NCBI GenBank assembly: GCA_963931655.1
Contig: OZ007036.1
Location: forward strand, 124,001 to 188,000
DNA length: 64,000 nucleotides
From: Butyricicoccus_B sp017886875
GTDB lineage: Bacteria > Bacillota > Clostridia > Oscillospirales > Butyricicoccaceae
Reading direction: 5' to 3'
Each line of letters starts with the position of its first letter. Position 1 is the stretch's first letter. The notes beneath the pieces were generated by a model. That model did no database searches and had not been told where the DNA came from. It saw only the letters and a list, made by a program, of their open reading frames with translations. Below, one piece after another: positions 42,959-51,474 of this stretch. Made by a program: the position numbers and the translations under genes.

Positions 42959-43608
42959 ATGCTTAACTGTTTGAGTTTTTGTAAATCTAAAATTTCTACT
43001 GTGCCACGGGTGAGTTTTACAATGCCCTCATTTTGAAAATATCTAAGCATACGAGTTACAACTTCTCTTGCAGAACCTAGATGATTTGCTATAATTTCAT
43101 GTGTGATTTTTAAGCTTGTTGTATTTTCAAGCGATGTTTCTTCTACAAGAAATGCCGCAAGGCGTTTGTCTAAACTTTTCCACATAATTTGCTCTATAAG
43201 CCACATAACTTCAGAAAATCTGCTTGCCATAAGCTCATTTGTATAGTTTGCAACGGCAGCCGAATTTTCCATTAGGTTTTTATAGACATCAGGTGGAATA
43301 ACCCAAACTTCTGAATTTTTTTCAGATACAATATTTACAGTAAACTGTAAACTATTCATAATGCATGAGGCAGAAAATAAACAAATATCGCCATCTAATA
43401 GCCTATAAAGTGTTATTTCTCTGCCCTCGTCTGACAGTATATAAGCTCTAAGTTGTCCTGTTTTTATAAGTAAAAGCCCTGTACAATCAAGACCATTATA
43501 AAGCATAGTTCCTTTTTCTATATGTCTGTAAGCTATAGCTTTTGAAATCTTATTTTGTTGTTCTGGTGTGAGTTTATCCCAAATAGGAAAACATTCTTTA
43601 AAGTTCAT
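42955..43608 (-). CDS. Crp/Fnr-family regulator
   Basis: The 217-aa protein has an N-terminal cyclic-nucleotide-type sensor barrel (residues 15-120) and a C-terminal winged helix (ITHEIIANHLGSAREVVTRML). There is no cysteine cluster that would make it an iron-sulfur FNR, and the arginine for cAMP is not evident, so the signal is unknown. It diverges from the NifX-like and superoxide reductase genes across a 32-bp palindrome that overlaps both promoters, so it probably controls both directions. Confidence 0.88.
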   Translation of the reverse strand: MNFKECFPIWDKLTPEQQNKISKAIAYRHIEKGTMLYNGLDCTGLLLIKTGQLRAYILSDEGREITLYRLLDGDICLFSASCIMNSLQFTVNIVSEKNSEVWVIPPDVYKNLMENSAAVANYTNELMASRFSEVMWLIEQIMWKSLDKRLAAFLVEETSLENTTSLKITHEIIANHLGSAREVVTRMLRYFQNEGIVKLTRGTVEILDLQKLKQLSI

Positions 43609-43634
43609 TATAAAATCACCTCGTTTGTACAGAT

Positions 43635-43663
43635 AGTATATTTTAGATTGTAATATATGTCAA
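43635..43663 (-). promoter_or_regulatory. Promoter of the Crp/Fnr gene
   Basis: On the minus strand TTGACA (43663-43658), 17 bases, TATACT (43640-43635). The -35 lies in the left arm of the palindrome. Confidence 0.75.
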
Positions 43664-43682
43664 GTTTCATTGACATATATTA
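43651..43682. promoter_or_regulatory. 32-bp palindrome between divergent promoters
   Basis: TAATATATGTCAA and TTGACATATATTA are perfect 13-base inverted arms around GTTTCA. Each arm carries the -35 of one divergent promoter, the layout of a shared operator. Confidence 0.75.
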
Positions 43683-43697
43683 TAAATGGCGTATAAT
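43670..43697 (+). promoter_or_regulatory. Promoter of the NifX-like/superoxide reductase operon
   Basis: TTGACA (43670-43675), 16 bases, TATAAT (43692-43697). Confidence 0.75.
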
Positions 43698-43728
43698 GAA
43701 GTTATAAAATTATATGGAGATGAATAAG

Positions 43729-44127
43729 ATGAAAATAGCTGTAACATATGAAGATGGTCAAATCTTTCAGCATTTTGGTCATACTGAAAAATTCAAGGTA
43801 TATGATGTGCAAGATGAAAAGATTGTTTCAGCTGAAGTAATTGATACAAATGGTAAGGGTCATGGTGCATTAGCTGGTGTATTAAAAGATTTAAATGTGG
43901 GTACACTTATCTGTGGCGGTATTGGTGGAGGTGCACAGGCAGCACTTGCGGAAGCTGGTATTAAGCTATATGGTGGGGTATCAGGCGACGCTGACACAGC
44001 AGTTAACGACCTTATTAAAGGAAGATTAGGTTTTAATCCAGATGTTAGATGTAATCATAATGGTGAACAGCATCACCATGAAGGCGGTTGTGGAAATCAT
44101 AGCTGTGGAGAACATAGCTGTCACTAA
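43729..44127 (+). CDS. NifX/NafY-type cofactor-binding protein
   Basis: The 132-aa protein has the MTH1175-like fold of dinitrogenase cofactor carriers (MKIAVTYEDGQIFQHFGHTEKF, then LICGGIGGGAQAALAEAGI). The tail is rich in His and Cys (HHHEGGCGNHSCGEHSCH), suggesting iron or other metal binding. No nitrogenase genes are near; in anaerobes such stand-alone proteins accompany metal or iron-sulfur handling. ATG 43729 follows GGAG. It is co-transcribed with superoxide reductase. Confidence 0.85.
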   Translation: MKIAVTYEDGQIFQHFGHTEKFKVYDVQDEKIVSAEVIDTNGKGHGALAGVLKDLNVGTLICGGIGGGAQAALAEAGIKLYGGVSGDADTAVNDLIKGRLGFNPDVRCNHNGEQHHHEGGCGNHSCGEHSCH

Positions 44128-44159
44128 TAAATAATTTTTTGATAAGGAGAATAATAAAA

Positions 44160-44531
44160 ATGAAATTTTATATTTGTCGTCATTGCGGTAATTTAGTTCA
44201 TATGATTAAGGACGTAGGAGTTCCTATTGTTTGTTGCGGTCAAAAGATGGAGGAGCTAAAGGCTAATACTGTTGAAGCAAGTGGTGAAAAACATATCCCA
44301 GTCGCAAAACTTGAAAACGGTGTTTTAAATGTGAATGTTGGTTCTGTTGACCACCCAATGCTACCAGAACACTATATTGAGTGGGTAGTGCTGGAAACCG
44401 AAAAAGGCAGTCAAATAGCATATCTAAAGCCAGAAGATAAGCCAAATGTATCTTTCTGTATTGGTGAAGATAAGCCTGTTGCAGTTTACGCTTATTGTAA
44501 TTTGCATGGTTTATGGAAAGCTGAACTTTAA
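44160..44531 (+). CDS. dfx: Superoxide reductase (desulfoferrodoxin type)
   Basis: The 123-aa protein has an N-terminal desulforedoxin iron site (CRHCGN, then VCCGQKM) and a catalytic iron site with His in EKHIPV and DHPMLPEHYIEW and Cys-His in YCNLHGLW. It reduces superoxide to peroxide in anaerobes. ATG 44160 follows AAGGAG; the frame from 44139 precedes that site. The pairing with a Crp/Fnr regulator suggests oxidative-stress control. Confidence 0.92.
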   Translation: MKFYICRHCGNLVHMIKDVGVPIVCCGQKMEELKANTVEASGEKHIPVAKLENGVLNVNVGSVDHPMLPEHYIEWVVLETEKGSQIAYLKPEDKPNVSFCIGEDKPVAVYAYCNLHGLWKAEL

Positions 44532-44539
44532 GGAATATA

Positions 44540-44572
44540 AAGCCTGTCTGTGATTTACAGATAGGCTTTGTT
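44540..44572 (+). terminator. Terminator of the dfx operon
   Basis: AAAGCCTGTCTG pairs with CAGATAGGCTTT over 6 bases with one G-T pair; a short T stretch follows. Confidence 0.75.
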
Positions 44573-44642
44573 ATTTAAATAACAATGATGTAAAGATATT
44601 GTAAATAAATCTTGTATATATAAAAACTTATTATAAAATCAA

Positions 44643-44671
44643 TTGACTTTATTGCACTAAAGATATATAAT
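44643..44671 (+). promoter_or_regulatory. Promoter of the 62-aa gene
   Basis: TTGACT (44643-44648), 17 bases, TATAAT (44666-44671). The start site near 44678 leaves a leader of about 94 bases. Confidence 0.75.
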
Positions 44672-44771
44672 GAAAATAAATTCAGGATTAAGCGACATTT
44701 ACAATCTGTTCGTTATATCTTAATTGGGTTGTCAGCAGGGTTGGTATCGTGGCAGAAAGTGAGGAGTAACT

Positions 44772-44960
44772 ATGGTACGTTCAGTCACGCAAAGAAAAAT
44801 CCAAGAAAATTATCAGGAATCCCAAGAAAGAATGGTAGAGTCACTACTAGACCAAGTAGGTGACGGTTACACAGCTGCAAGACTACAAATTACTTTGCAG
44901 CATATTCATCTAATACCTGAAACAAAGAAGGCTGTAGTTGGTTTTGGCGATATTTTTTAA
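44772..44960 (+). CDS. Uncharacterised 62-aa protein
   Basis: I do not recognise this protein. It is soluble, charged and mostly helical by eye, beginning MVRSVTQRKIQENYQESQER and ending KKAVVGFGDIF. GTGAGGAG precedes the ATG at a good distance. A strong promoter and a strong terminator bound it as a single unit of about 330 bases. The leader is longer than needed for translation, so the RNA itself could also have a role. Confidence 0.6.
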   Translation: MVRSVTQRKIQENYQESQERMVESLLDQVGDGYTAARLQITLQHIHLIPETKKAVVGFGDIF

Positions 44961-44973
44961 ATTGTTATAAATT

Positions 44974-45008
44974 AAGCAAGAATTCTAAAATGAGTTCTTG
45001 CTTTTTTT
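44974..45008 (+). terminator. Terminator of the 62-aa gene
   Basis: AAGCAAGAA pairs with TTCTTGCTT, followed by seven T. Confidence 0.88.
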
Positions 45009-45068
45009 ATTTATATCTGCTATCATAATTGACAGGTGTCAAGACATATGATAGGGAGGTTTAAAAAA

Positions 45069-46136
45069 TTGAAAAAAGTAAAGGAATTTTTAAAAAGAAA
45101 AAATATTGAAATATCAGCAAAACGATATGGCGTAGATGCATTAGGTGCAATGGCACAAGGTTTATTTGCATCGCTGTTAATCGGTACAATAGTAGGTACA
45201 TTAGGTACACAGCTTTCAATAGAAGCTTTTGTAGCTGTGGGTAATTTTGCAAAAGAAACTCATGTTGTAGGTGCTGCTATGGCTTGTGCAATCGGTTGGG
45301 CATTGCAATGTCCACCACTTGTATTATTTTCGCTTATTACAGTTGGTGCAGCAACAAATGAATTAGGCGGTGCAGGCGGCCCTCTTGCAGTTTTAATTAT
45401 CACTGTTATTGCAGCAGAACTTGGTAAAGCGGTTTCAAAAGAAACTAAAATTGATATTCTTGTGACACCATTTGTAACTATATTTTCAGGTTCAATGCTT
45501 GCAGTTTTATTTGCACCTGTTATTGGCTCGGCAGCATCATCGCTTGGTAATATTATTATTTGGGCAACCGATTTACAACCATTTGTAATGGGTATTTTAA
45601 TTTCTGTTTTAGTTGGTATAGCTTTAACACTTCCGATTTCATCGGCTGCTATATGTGCAGCTTTAGGTTTAACAGGGCTAGCAGGTGGTGCAGCAGTTGC
45701 AGGCTGTTCTGCACAAATGATAGGTTTTGCTGTTATGAGTTTTAAAGAAAATGGTGTTAGTGGTTTAATATCTCAGGGTTTAGGAACATCAATGCTTCAA
45801 ATGCCTAATATTGTGCGAAACCCAAGAATTTGGCTTCCGCCAACACTTGCATCTGCAATAACAGGTCCTATTGCAACTTGTATTTTTAAGCTTCAAATGA
45901 ATGGTGCACCAGTATCATCTGGTATGGGTACTTGTGGTTTAGTAGGTCAAATAGGTGTTTATACAGGCTGGCTTTCTCCAACAAATGGAGCAGCAGCAAT
46001 AAATCCAAGCATAGAAAATTGGATTGGTTTAATACTTATAAGCTTTGTTTTACCTGCCATTTTATCAACCGCATTTTGTATAGTGCTTAGAAAAATAGGC
46101 TGGATAAAGGAAAATGATTTGAAACTTGATACATAA
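45069..46136 (+). CDS. PTS IIC-type membrane protein, PfoR-like
   Basis: The 355-aa protein has about nine helices and belongs to the IIC-2 family that includes PfoR, once called a toxin regulator. Blocks include RYGVDALGAMAQGLFASLLI, LPISSAAICAALGLTGLAGG and GTSMLQMPNIVRNPRIWLPP. No IIA or IIB partner is adjacent, typical of this family, so it may not transport by PTS. I chose TTG 45069, 8 bases after AGGGAGGT; the ATG at 45048 lies before that site. Confidence 0.82.
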   Translation: MKKVKEFLKRKNIEISAKRYGVDALGAMAQGLFASLLIGTIVGTLGTQLSIEAFVAVGNFAKETHVVGAAMACAIGWALQCPPLVLFSLITVGAATNELGGAGGPLAVLIITVIAAELGKAVSKETKIDILVTPFVTIFSGSMLAVLFAPVIGSAASSLGNIIIWATDLQPFVMGILISVLVGIALTLPISSAAICAALGLTGLAGGAAVAGCSAQMIGFAVMSFKENGVSGLISQGLGTSMLQMPNIVRNPRIWLPPTLASAITGPIATCIFKLQMNGAPVSSGMGTCGLVGQIGVYTGWLSPTNGAAAINPSIENWIGLILISFVLPAILSTAFCIVLRKIGWIKENDLKLDT

Positions 46137-46227
46137 CAAAGAATGATAAAAATTAAACAAACAATGATAAAAAATAGACAAAGATTGAAAAAAAGTTAAG
46201 TTTTTAGAATTTTTTTAAGTTTTGGAC

Positions 46228-46257
46228 TTGAGAATTGATTTCAAACGGGTGTATAAT
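46228..46257 (+). promoter_or_regulatory. Promoter of pta
   Basis: TTGAGA (46228-46233), 18 bases, TATAAT (46252-46257). Confidence 0.55.
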
Positions 46258-46297
46258 AAATTGTATCTTATTTAAGATAGGAAAAGGAGTAATACCA

Positions 46298-47272
46298 ATG
46301 TTTGAAAATCTGGTAGCAACATTAAAAGCAAATCGTCGTAAAATTGTTTTCACAGAAGGCTCAGATGCTCGTATTCTTGAGGCTGCAACTCGTCTGAAAA
46401 AAGATGATATACTTGATTCTATCCTTGTTGGTAATGTAGATGAAGTTAAGGCTGCAGCAGCTGAAGGCGGCTTTGATATCGAAGGACTAGAGATTATTGA
46501 CCCAGCAAATTTTGATAAGTTTGATGAAATGGTTTCCAAAATGGTTGAACTGCGTAAGGGCAAAATGACCGAAGAGCAGTGTCGTGCAGCTCTTTCAAAG
46601 GGTAACTATTTTGGCACAATGCTTGTGAAAATGGGTTATGCAGATGCACTTCTTGGCGGTGCTACATATTCAACCGCTGATACTGTTCGCCCAGCTTTAC
46701 AGATTATCAAGACTAAACCAGGTAATAAAATTGTTTCCTCTTGCTTTATTTTATCAAGAACTGGCAAAGATGGAAATGAAGAAAAATATGCAATGGGTGA
46801 CTGTGCAATTAACATTAACCCAAATGAAGATGACCTTGTAGAAATCGCAATCGAAACCGCTAGAACTGCTAAGGTTTTCGGTATTGAACCAAAGGTTGCA
46901 ATGCTGTCTTACTCTACCATGGGTTCTGGTAAGGGTGAAACCGTTGATATGATGCGTAATGCAACTGCTAAAGCTAAAGAAGCTGCTCCAGAACTTGCGA
47001 TTGATGGTGAATTACAGTTTGATGCTGCATTCTCTCCAGTAGTTGCAAAGACAAAGTGCAAAGGCTCTCCAGTTGCAGGTCAAGCTAACACATTTATTTT
47101 CCCAGATATCAATGCTGGTAATATTGGTTATAAAATCGCTCAACGTCTTGGTGGTTTTGAGGCTTATGGTCCAATCCTTCAAGGTCTAAATGCTCCAATC
47201 AATGATTTATCTCGTGGTTGTAATGCTGATGAAGTATACCAGATGGCTATTATTACAGCTGGTTTAAAGTAA
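46298..47272 (+). CDS. pta: Phosphate acetyltransferase
   Basis: The 324-aa enzyme interconverts acetyl-CoA and acetyl phosphate in fermentation. Family blocks are IVFTEGSDARILEAA, GMLVKMGYADALLGGATYST-like (here GTMLVKMGYADALLGGATYS) and MLSYSTMGSGKGETVDMMR. Length matches the short bacterial form. ATG 46298 follows AAAAGGAG. Acetate kinase is not adjacent. Confidence 0.95.
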   Translation: MFENLVATLKANRRKIVFTEGSDARILEAATRLKKDDILDSILVGNVDEVKAAAAEGGFDIEGLEIIDPANFDKFDEMVSKMVELRKGKMTEEQCRAALSKGNYFGTMLVKMGYADALLGGATYSTADTVRPALQIIKTKPGNKIVSSCFILSRTGKDGNEEKYAMGDCAININPNEDDLVEIAIETARTAKVFGIEPKVAMLSYSTMGSGKGETVDMMRNATAKAKEAAPELAIDGELQFDAAFSPVVAKTKCKGSPVAGQANTFIFPDINAGNIGYKIAQRLGGFEAYGPILQGLNAPINDLSRGCNADEVYQMAIITAGLK

Positions 47273-47292
47273 TTTAACTAAAAAAACAACAT

Positions 47293-47336
47293 AAAGCAGG
47301 TAATAAGTGTTATTTTGCATTTATTGCCTGCTTTTT
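47293..47336 (+). terminator. Terminator of pta
   Basis: AAAGCAGGTAATAA pairs with TTATTGCCTGCTTT, followed by T. Confidence 0.88.
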
Positions 47337-47528
47337 CATGTCTTTTTAAACAAAAAAGCCTGTTTTTAATAATTAAATTTTGACAGCTAAAGAGAAAAAA
47401 ATCTTGATATTTTGACCAAAAACAGTTAAAATAAATACAAACAGTAAATATGACAAAAAAGTAGTATTTATTTAACTTTATATATCATATAATTATTTTT
47501 TTATAATAAAATCGGGGGTATATTCTTA

Positions 47529-48566
47529 ATGGCAACATTAAAGGAGCTTTCAGAACACACAGGATACTCTATTGCAACCATTTCCCGTATTCTCAATAAT
47601 GACCCTTCAATGAGTGCAAGTGATGAAACTCGTAAAAAAGTAATGCAGGTAGCAGAAGAACTAAATTATGCTGCAACCAAAAGTAAAAAAGGTCGTAACC
47701 AGAAAAATGTTTTAAATATTGGCGTGGTTTTTGCTTGTCAGTTTGAATGGCGTAGAGAAAAATTTGAAAAAGCTTGGCTTGAGTGCTTAGATGAAGTATG
47801 CTCAAATGCTAAAATATCTTGGATTAAAATAGAAATGGGTGTGTCCCCAGTCCATGAACTAAAGGAAATGGGTTTAGATGGTATTCTGGCAATAGGTGTT
47901 TTCCAAGAGCCTCAAATTAATTGGATATTCCATATAAATCAAAATGTCGTTTTTATGGACGCTTCTGCTGATGAAGTTCATTATGATACAGTTGTTATAA
48001 ATAGCCATGCTGGTATGGCTCAAGCTATTGAGCATTTGATGGAATATGGTCATAAAAATATTGGTTATTTTGGTCCATGTGGTAAGCAGCAGTGCTGGAC
48101 AAGAAGAATTTTAACAGAAGTTTTACATAATATGTATAATGACGCTATGCGTGTTTATGGTCTAACAGATAAATTATGGACATTGCAAGCAGAAGTTGAT
48201 GTAGAACAAAGCAAACAAGCTATGATGGATTATATTAAATCTGGTGAAAAACTGCCAACAGCTATAATTGCGGCATCTATGGAAAATGCTCTAGGTGCTA
48301 TTGAAGCTTTTAAAGAGTGTGAAATTAATATTCCAAATGATATTTCTATTTTAGCTTTTTGTGATATTGATAGGTCTGCAGATGTATTAAAAAAGCTTAC
48401 GATTGTACATATTCAAGAAGAATATATGTGTCGTGCTGCGGTTAGACTGATAAGCGAAAAACTGCCAAATCAGACCGTTCATGGTGTGCGTTGTGCACCT
48501 AAAAAAGTTATGATTCCTCCTGTGCTTGACAGTGGTTTAAGTGTTACAGAACCTAGAATTTTATAA
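47529..48566 (+). CDS. LacI-family regulator
   Basis: The 345-aa protein has the LacI helix-turn-helix (TLKELSEHTGYSIATISRIL) and a periplasmic-binding-like sensor domain (GHKNIGYFGP, then ILAFCDIDRSADVL). The sensor starts VLNIGVVFA. It resembles the GalR/EbgR type that senses galactosides. No sugar gene is adjacent, so the target is unknown. A GGGGG ribosome site precedes the ATG. Confidence 0.92.
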   Translation: MATLKELSEHTGYSIATISRILNNDPSMSASDETRKKVMQVAEELNYAATKSKKGRNQKNVLNIGVVFACQFEWRREKFEKAWLECLDEVCSNAKISWIKIEMGVSPVHELKEMGLDGILAIGVFQEPQINWIFHINQNVVFMDASADEVHYDTVVINSHAGMAQAIEHLMEYGHKNIGYFGPCGKQQCWTRRILTEVLHNMYNDAMRVYGLTDKLWTLQAEVDVEQSKQAMMDYIKSGEKLPTAIIAASMENALGAIEAFKECEINIPNDISILAFCDIDRSADVLKKLTIVHIQEEYMCRAAVRLISEKLPNQTVHGVRCAPKKVMIPPVLDSGLSVTEPRIL

Positions 48567-48572
48567 AATTTA

Positions 48573-48602
48573 ATGCCCACCGATTTCGGTGGGCATATTT
48601 TT
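48573..48602. terminator. Bidirectional terminator, lacI-type gene and leuB
   Basis: ATGCCCACCG pairs with CGGTGGGCAT over 4 bases, with a T run rightward. Confidence 0.9.
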
Positions 48603-49679
48603 TTAAATATTAGCTCTGATAATTTCGCCGATTTCTTTTGTAGAAAGAGCTTTTTCGCCCTTTGTAGCGATATCAGCAGTTCTGTGACCATCATTTAGAG
48701 CTTTTTCAACTGCATTTTCAATTGCATTAGCTTCATCAGTTAAGCTAAATGAATATCTAAGCATCATTGCACATGAAAGAATTGTTGCAATAGGGTTTGC
48801 AATACCTTTACCAGCGATATCTGGAGCAGAACCATGAATTGGTTCATACATACCACGACCGCTTTCATTTAGTGATGCACTTGGTAACATACCAATAGAA
48901 CCAGTAATCATAGATGCTTCATCGGAAAGAATATCACCAAATAAATTACCTGTAACAATTACATCAAACTGAGCAGGATTGCGAACAAGCTGCATAGCTG
49001 CATTATCTACATACATATGTTCAAGTGCAACATCTGGATATTCTTCAGCAATACGGGTTACAGTTTCACGCCATACACGAGAGGTTTCAAGCACATTAGC
49101 CTTATCAACAGATGTAACTTTCTTAGAGCGTACACGAGCCATTTCAAAGGCACGACGGGCAATGCGTTCTACTTCATAAACAGAGTAGTTCATATCATCA
49201 TAACCGACAACGCCCCAATTATTTGTGCTTTCACGTCTGCCATGCTCGCCGAAATAAACATCACCAGTAAGTTCGCGACATACAACAATATCAAAACCAT
49301 CACCAATGATTTCAGGTTTGATAGGGCAAGCATCAGCTAATGCTTTGTACATCATAGCAGGGCGAATATTTGCAAATAAACCAAGAGCAGCTCTTAAACC
49401 TAAAAGGGCTTTTTCTGGACGCTTTTCAGATGGTTGATTATCCCACTTAGGGCCACCAACAGCACCAAGAAGTACAGAGTCAGCATTTTTACAAATTTCG
49501 ATTGTTTCCTCAGTTAGTGGAATACCATTTGCATCAATAGAACAGCCACCAGCTAAAACTTCATTATAATTAAAGGTATGACCGAATTTTTCACCGATTT
49601 TATCAAGCACAAGCATAGCTTCAGTTACAATTTCAGGGCCTACACCGTCACCTTTAACAACAGCAATATTATAATTCAT
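48603..49679 (-). CDS. leuB: 3-isopropylmalate dehydrogenase
   Basis: The 358-aa enzyme oxidises and decarboxylates 3-isopropylmalate in leucine synthesis. VVKGDGVGPEIV opens the protein; VGGPKWD, RELTGDVYFGEHGRR and DEASMITGSIGMLPSASL are family motifs. It is the last gene of leuACDB. Confidence 0.96.
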   Translation of the reverse strand: MNYNIAVVKGDGVGPEIVTEAMLVLDKIGEKFGHTFNYNEVLAGGCSIDANGIPLTEETIEICKNADSVLLGAVGGPKWDNQPSEKRPEKALLGLRAALGLFANIRPAMMYKALADACPIKPEIIGDGFDIVVCRELTGDVYFGEHGRRESTNNWGVVGYDDMNYSVYEVERIARRAFEMARVRSKKVTSVDKANVLETSRVWRETVTRIAEEYPDVALEHMYVDNAAMQLVRNPAQFDVIVTGNLFGDILSDEASMITGSIGMLPSASLNESGRGMYEPIHGSAPDIAGKGIANPIATILSCAMMLRYSFSLTDEANAIENAVEKALNDGHRTADIATKGEKALSTKEIGEIIRANI

Positions 49680-49683
49680 TTTA

Positions 49684-50175
49684 TTAAAATCCTCTTTTCT
49701 TTAAGCTCTTTAACAGTCCGCCATCAGCAATAATGCTTTGAATGAATTGAGGGAAAGCAGCGGCTTGATATTGTTCATTCTTTGTTTCATTTGTGATAAT
49801 ACCAGTGTCAAAATCAACAGAAACAATATCACCAGCTTCAATAGCGTTTGCAGCAGCTTCACACTCAAGGATTGGCAAACCGATATTGATAGCATTACGA
49901 TAGAAAATACGAGCAAAAGAAGACGCAATTACACAAGAAACATTGTTTTCTTTGATAACCAGTGGAGCATGTTCACGAGAAGAACCACAACCAAAGTTAC
50001 GAGTAGCAACAATAATATCACCATCATTAACTTTTTTTACAAAATCAGCGTCAATATCTTCCATTGCGTGACTGGAAAGCTCTTTTACATCAGCAATATT
50101 TAAGTAACGTGCAGGAATGATAACATCAGTGTCTACATTATCACCATATTTAAAAACAGAACCTTTTACAACCAT
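49684..50175 (-). CDS. leuD: 3-isopropylmalate dehydratase small subunit
   Basis: The 163-aa protein has the swivel domain motifs KYGDNVDTDVIIPARYL and ATRNFGCGSSREHAPLVIK. It joins LeuC to form the isomerase. The gene lies 18 bases downstream of leuC and 4 before leuB. Confidence 0.96.
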   Translation of the reverse strand: MVVKGSVFKYGDNVDTDVIIPARYLNIADVKELSSHAMEDIDADFVKKVNDGDIIVATRNFGCGSSREHAPLVIKENNVSCVIASSFARIFYRNAINIGLPILECEAAANAIEAGDIVSVDFDTGIITNETKNEQYQAAAFPQFIQSIIADGGLLKSLKKRGF

Positions 50176-50193
50176 TTTATTAAAAACCTCCCA

Positions 50194-51456
50194 TTAGTCT
50201 AAATCTTCTGGTGAGCAGATATAACCCTTAACAGCACTTGCAGCAGCAACAGCAGGGCTAGAAAGATAAATTTCACTTGTGATATGTCCCATACGACCAA
50301 CAAAGTTACGGTTAGTAGTGGAAATAGAGCGTTCACCCTCAGCCAAAATACCCATATGACCGCCTAGACATGGACCACAAGTAGGAGTGGAAACAATAGC
50401 ACCAGCTTCAATGAAAATCTTTGCAAGACCTTCTTCAATACACTGTAAATAAACTTCTTGTGTTGCAGGGATAACAATAGTTCTTACATCTCTTGCAACA
50501 TGTCTACCCTTTAGAATTTCAGCAGCAATACGCATATCTTCAATTCTACCATTTGTACATGAACCAATTACAGCCTGCTGTACTTCAATTTTATCTAGTT
50601 CATCAGTTGTCTTTGTGTTTTCAGGCAGATGAGGGCAAGCAACGGTTGGACGAAGTGCAGAAAGGTCAATTTCATAAGTTGCTGTATATTCTGCATCTGC
50701 ATCAGCTTCAAAAACTGTAATTTCACGATTTACACGGTTTTTAATATATTCCATTGTCTTTTCATCAACAGGGAAAATACCGTTTTTTGCACCAGCTTCA
50801 ATAGCCATATTACAAATTGTAAAACGGTCGTCCATAGAAAGTTCGCTTACACCTTCACCGGTGAACTCCATTGATTGATATAAAGCACCATCAACACCAA
50901 TTTTACCAATGATATGTAAAATTACATCTTTACCAGAAATCCAAGGGGCTTTTTTACCCTTTAATACAAACTTGATAGCACTTGGAACTTTAAACCAAGC
51001 TTTACCAGTAGCCATACCAGCGGCAAGGTCGGTAGAGCCTACACCTGTGGAAAATGCACCTAGTGCACCATAAGTACAAGTGTGGGAGTCAGCACCTATA
51101 ATTAGTTCACCTGGAGCAGTTAAGCCTTTTTCTGGCAAAAGTGCATGTTCAACACCCATATCACCAACATCATAGAAGTTTACAATGTCATGTTTTCTCG
51201 AGAAATCACGACAAACTTTACACTGTTGGGCAGATTTAATATCCTTATTAGGTGCAAAGTGGTCCATAACAAGTGCGATTTTGGTGCGGTCAAAAACCTT
51301 TTCAAAACCAGCCTTTTCCATTTCACGAATGGCAACAGGACCTGTAATATCATTTGCAAGAGTTAGGTCAAGATTTGCTTCAATTAGCTGACCTGCGACT
51401 ACGCTTTCTAATCCAGCATGATGAGCAAGGATTTTTTGACTCATTGTCATTCCCAT
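50194..51456 (-). CDS. leuC: 3-isopropylmalate dehydratase large subunit
   Basis: The 420-aa aconitase-like subunit binds a [4Fe-4S] cluster through Cys in IGSCTNGR and PTCGPCLGGHMG. Other blocks are GADSHTCTYGALGAF and NFVGRMGH. It is the short archaeal/clostridial type that pairs with a separate LeuD. Confidence 0.96.
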   Translation of the reverse strand: MGMTMSQKILAHHAGLESVVAGQLIEANLDLTLANDITGPVAIREMEKAGFEKVFDRTKIALVMDHFAPNKDIKSAQQCKVCRDFSRKHDIVNFYDVGDMGVEHALLPEKGLTAPGELIIGADSHTCTYGALGAFSTGVGSTDLAAGMATGKAWFKVPSAIKFVLKGKKAPWISGKDVILHIIGKIGVDGALYQSMEFTGEGVSELSMDDRFTICNMAIEAGAKNGIFPVDEKTMEYIKNRVNREITVFEADADAEYTATYEIDLSALRPTVACPHLPENTKTTDELDKIEVQQAVIGSCTNGRIEDMRIAAEILKGRHVARDVRTIVIPATQEVYLQCIEEGLAKIFIEAGAIVSTPTCGPCLGGHMGILAEGERSISTTNRNFVGRMGHITSEIYLSSPAVAAASAVKGYICSPEDLD

Positions 51457-51474
51457 TTTACTAATTCCTCCAAT

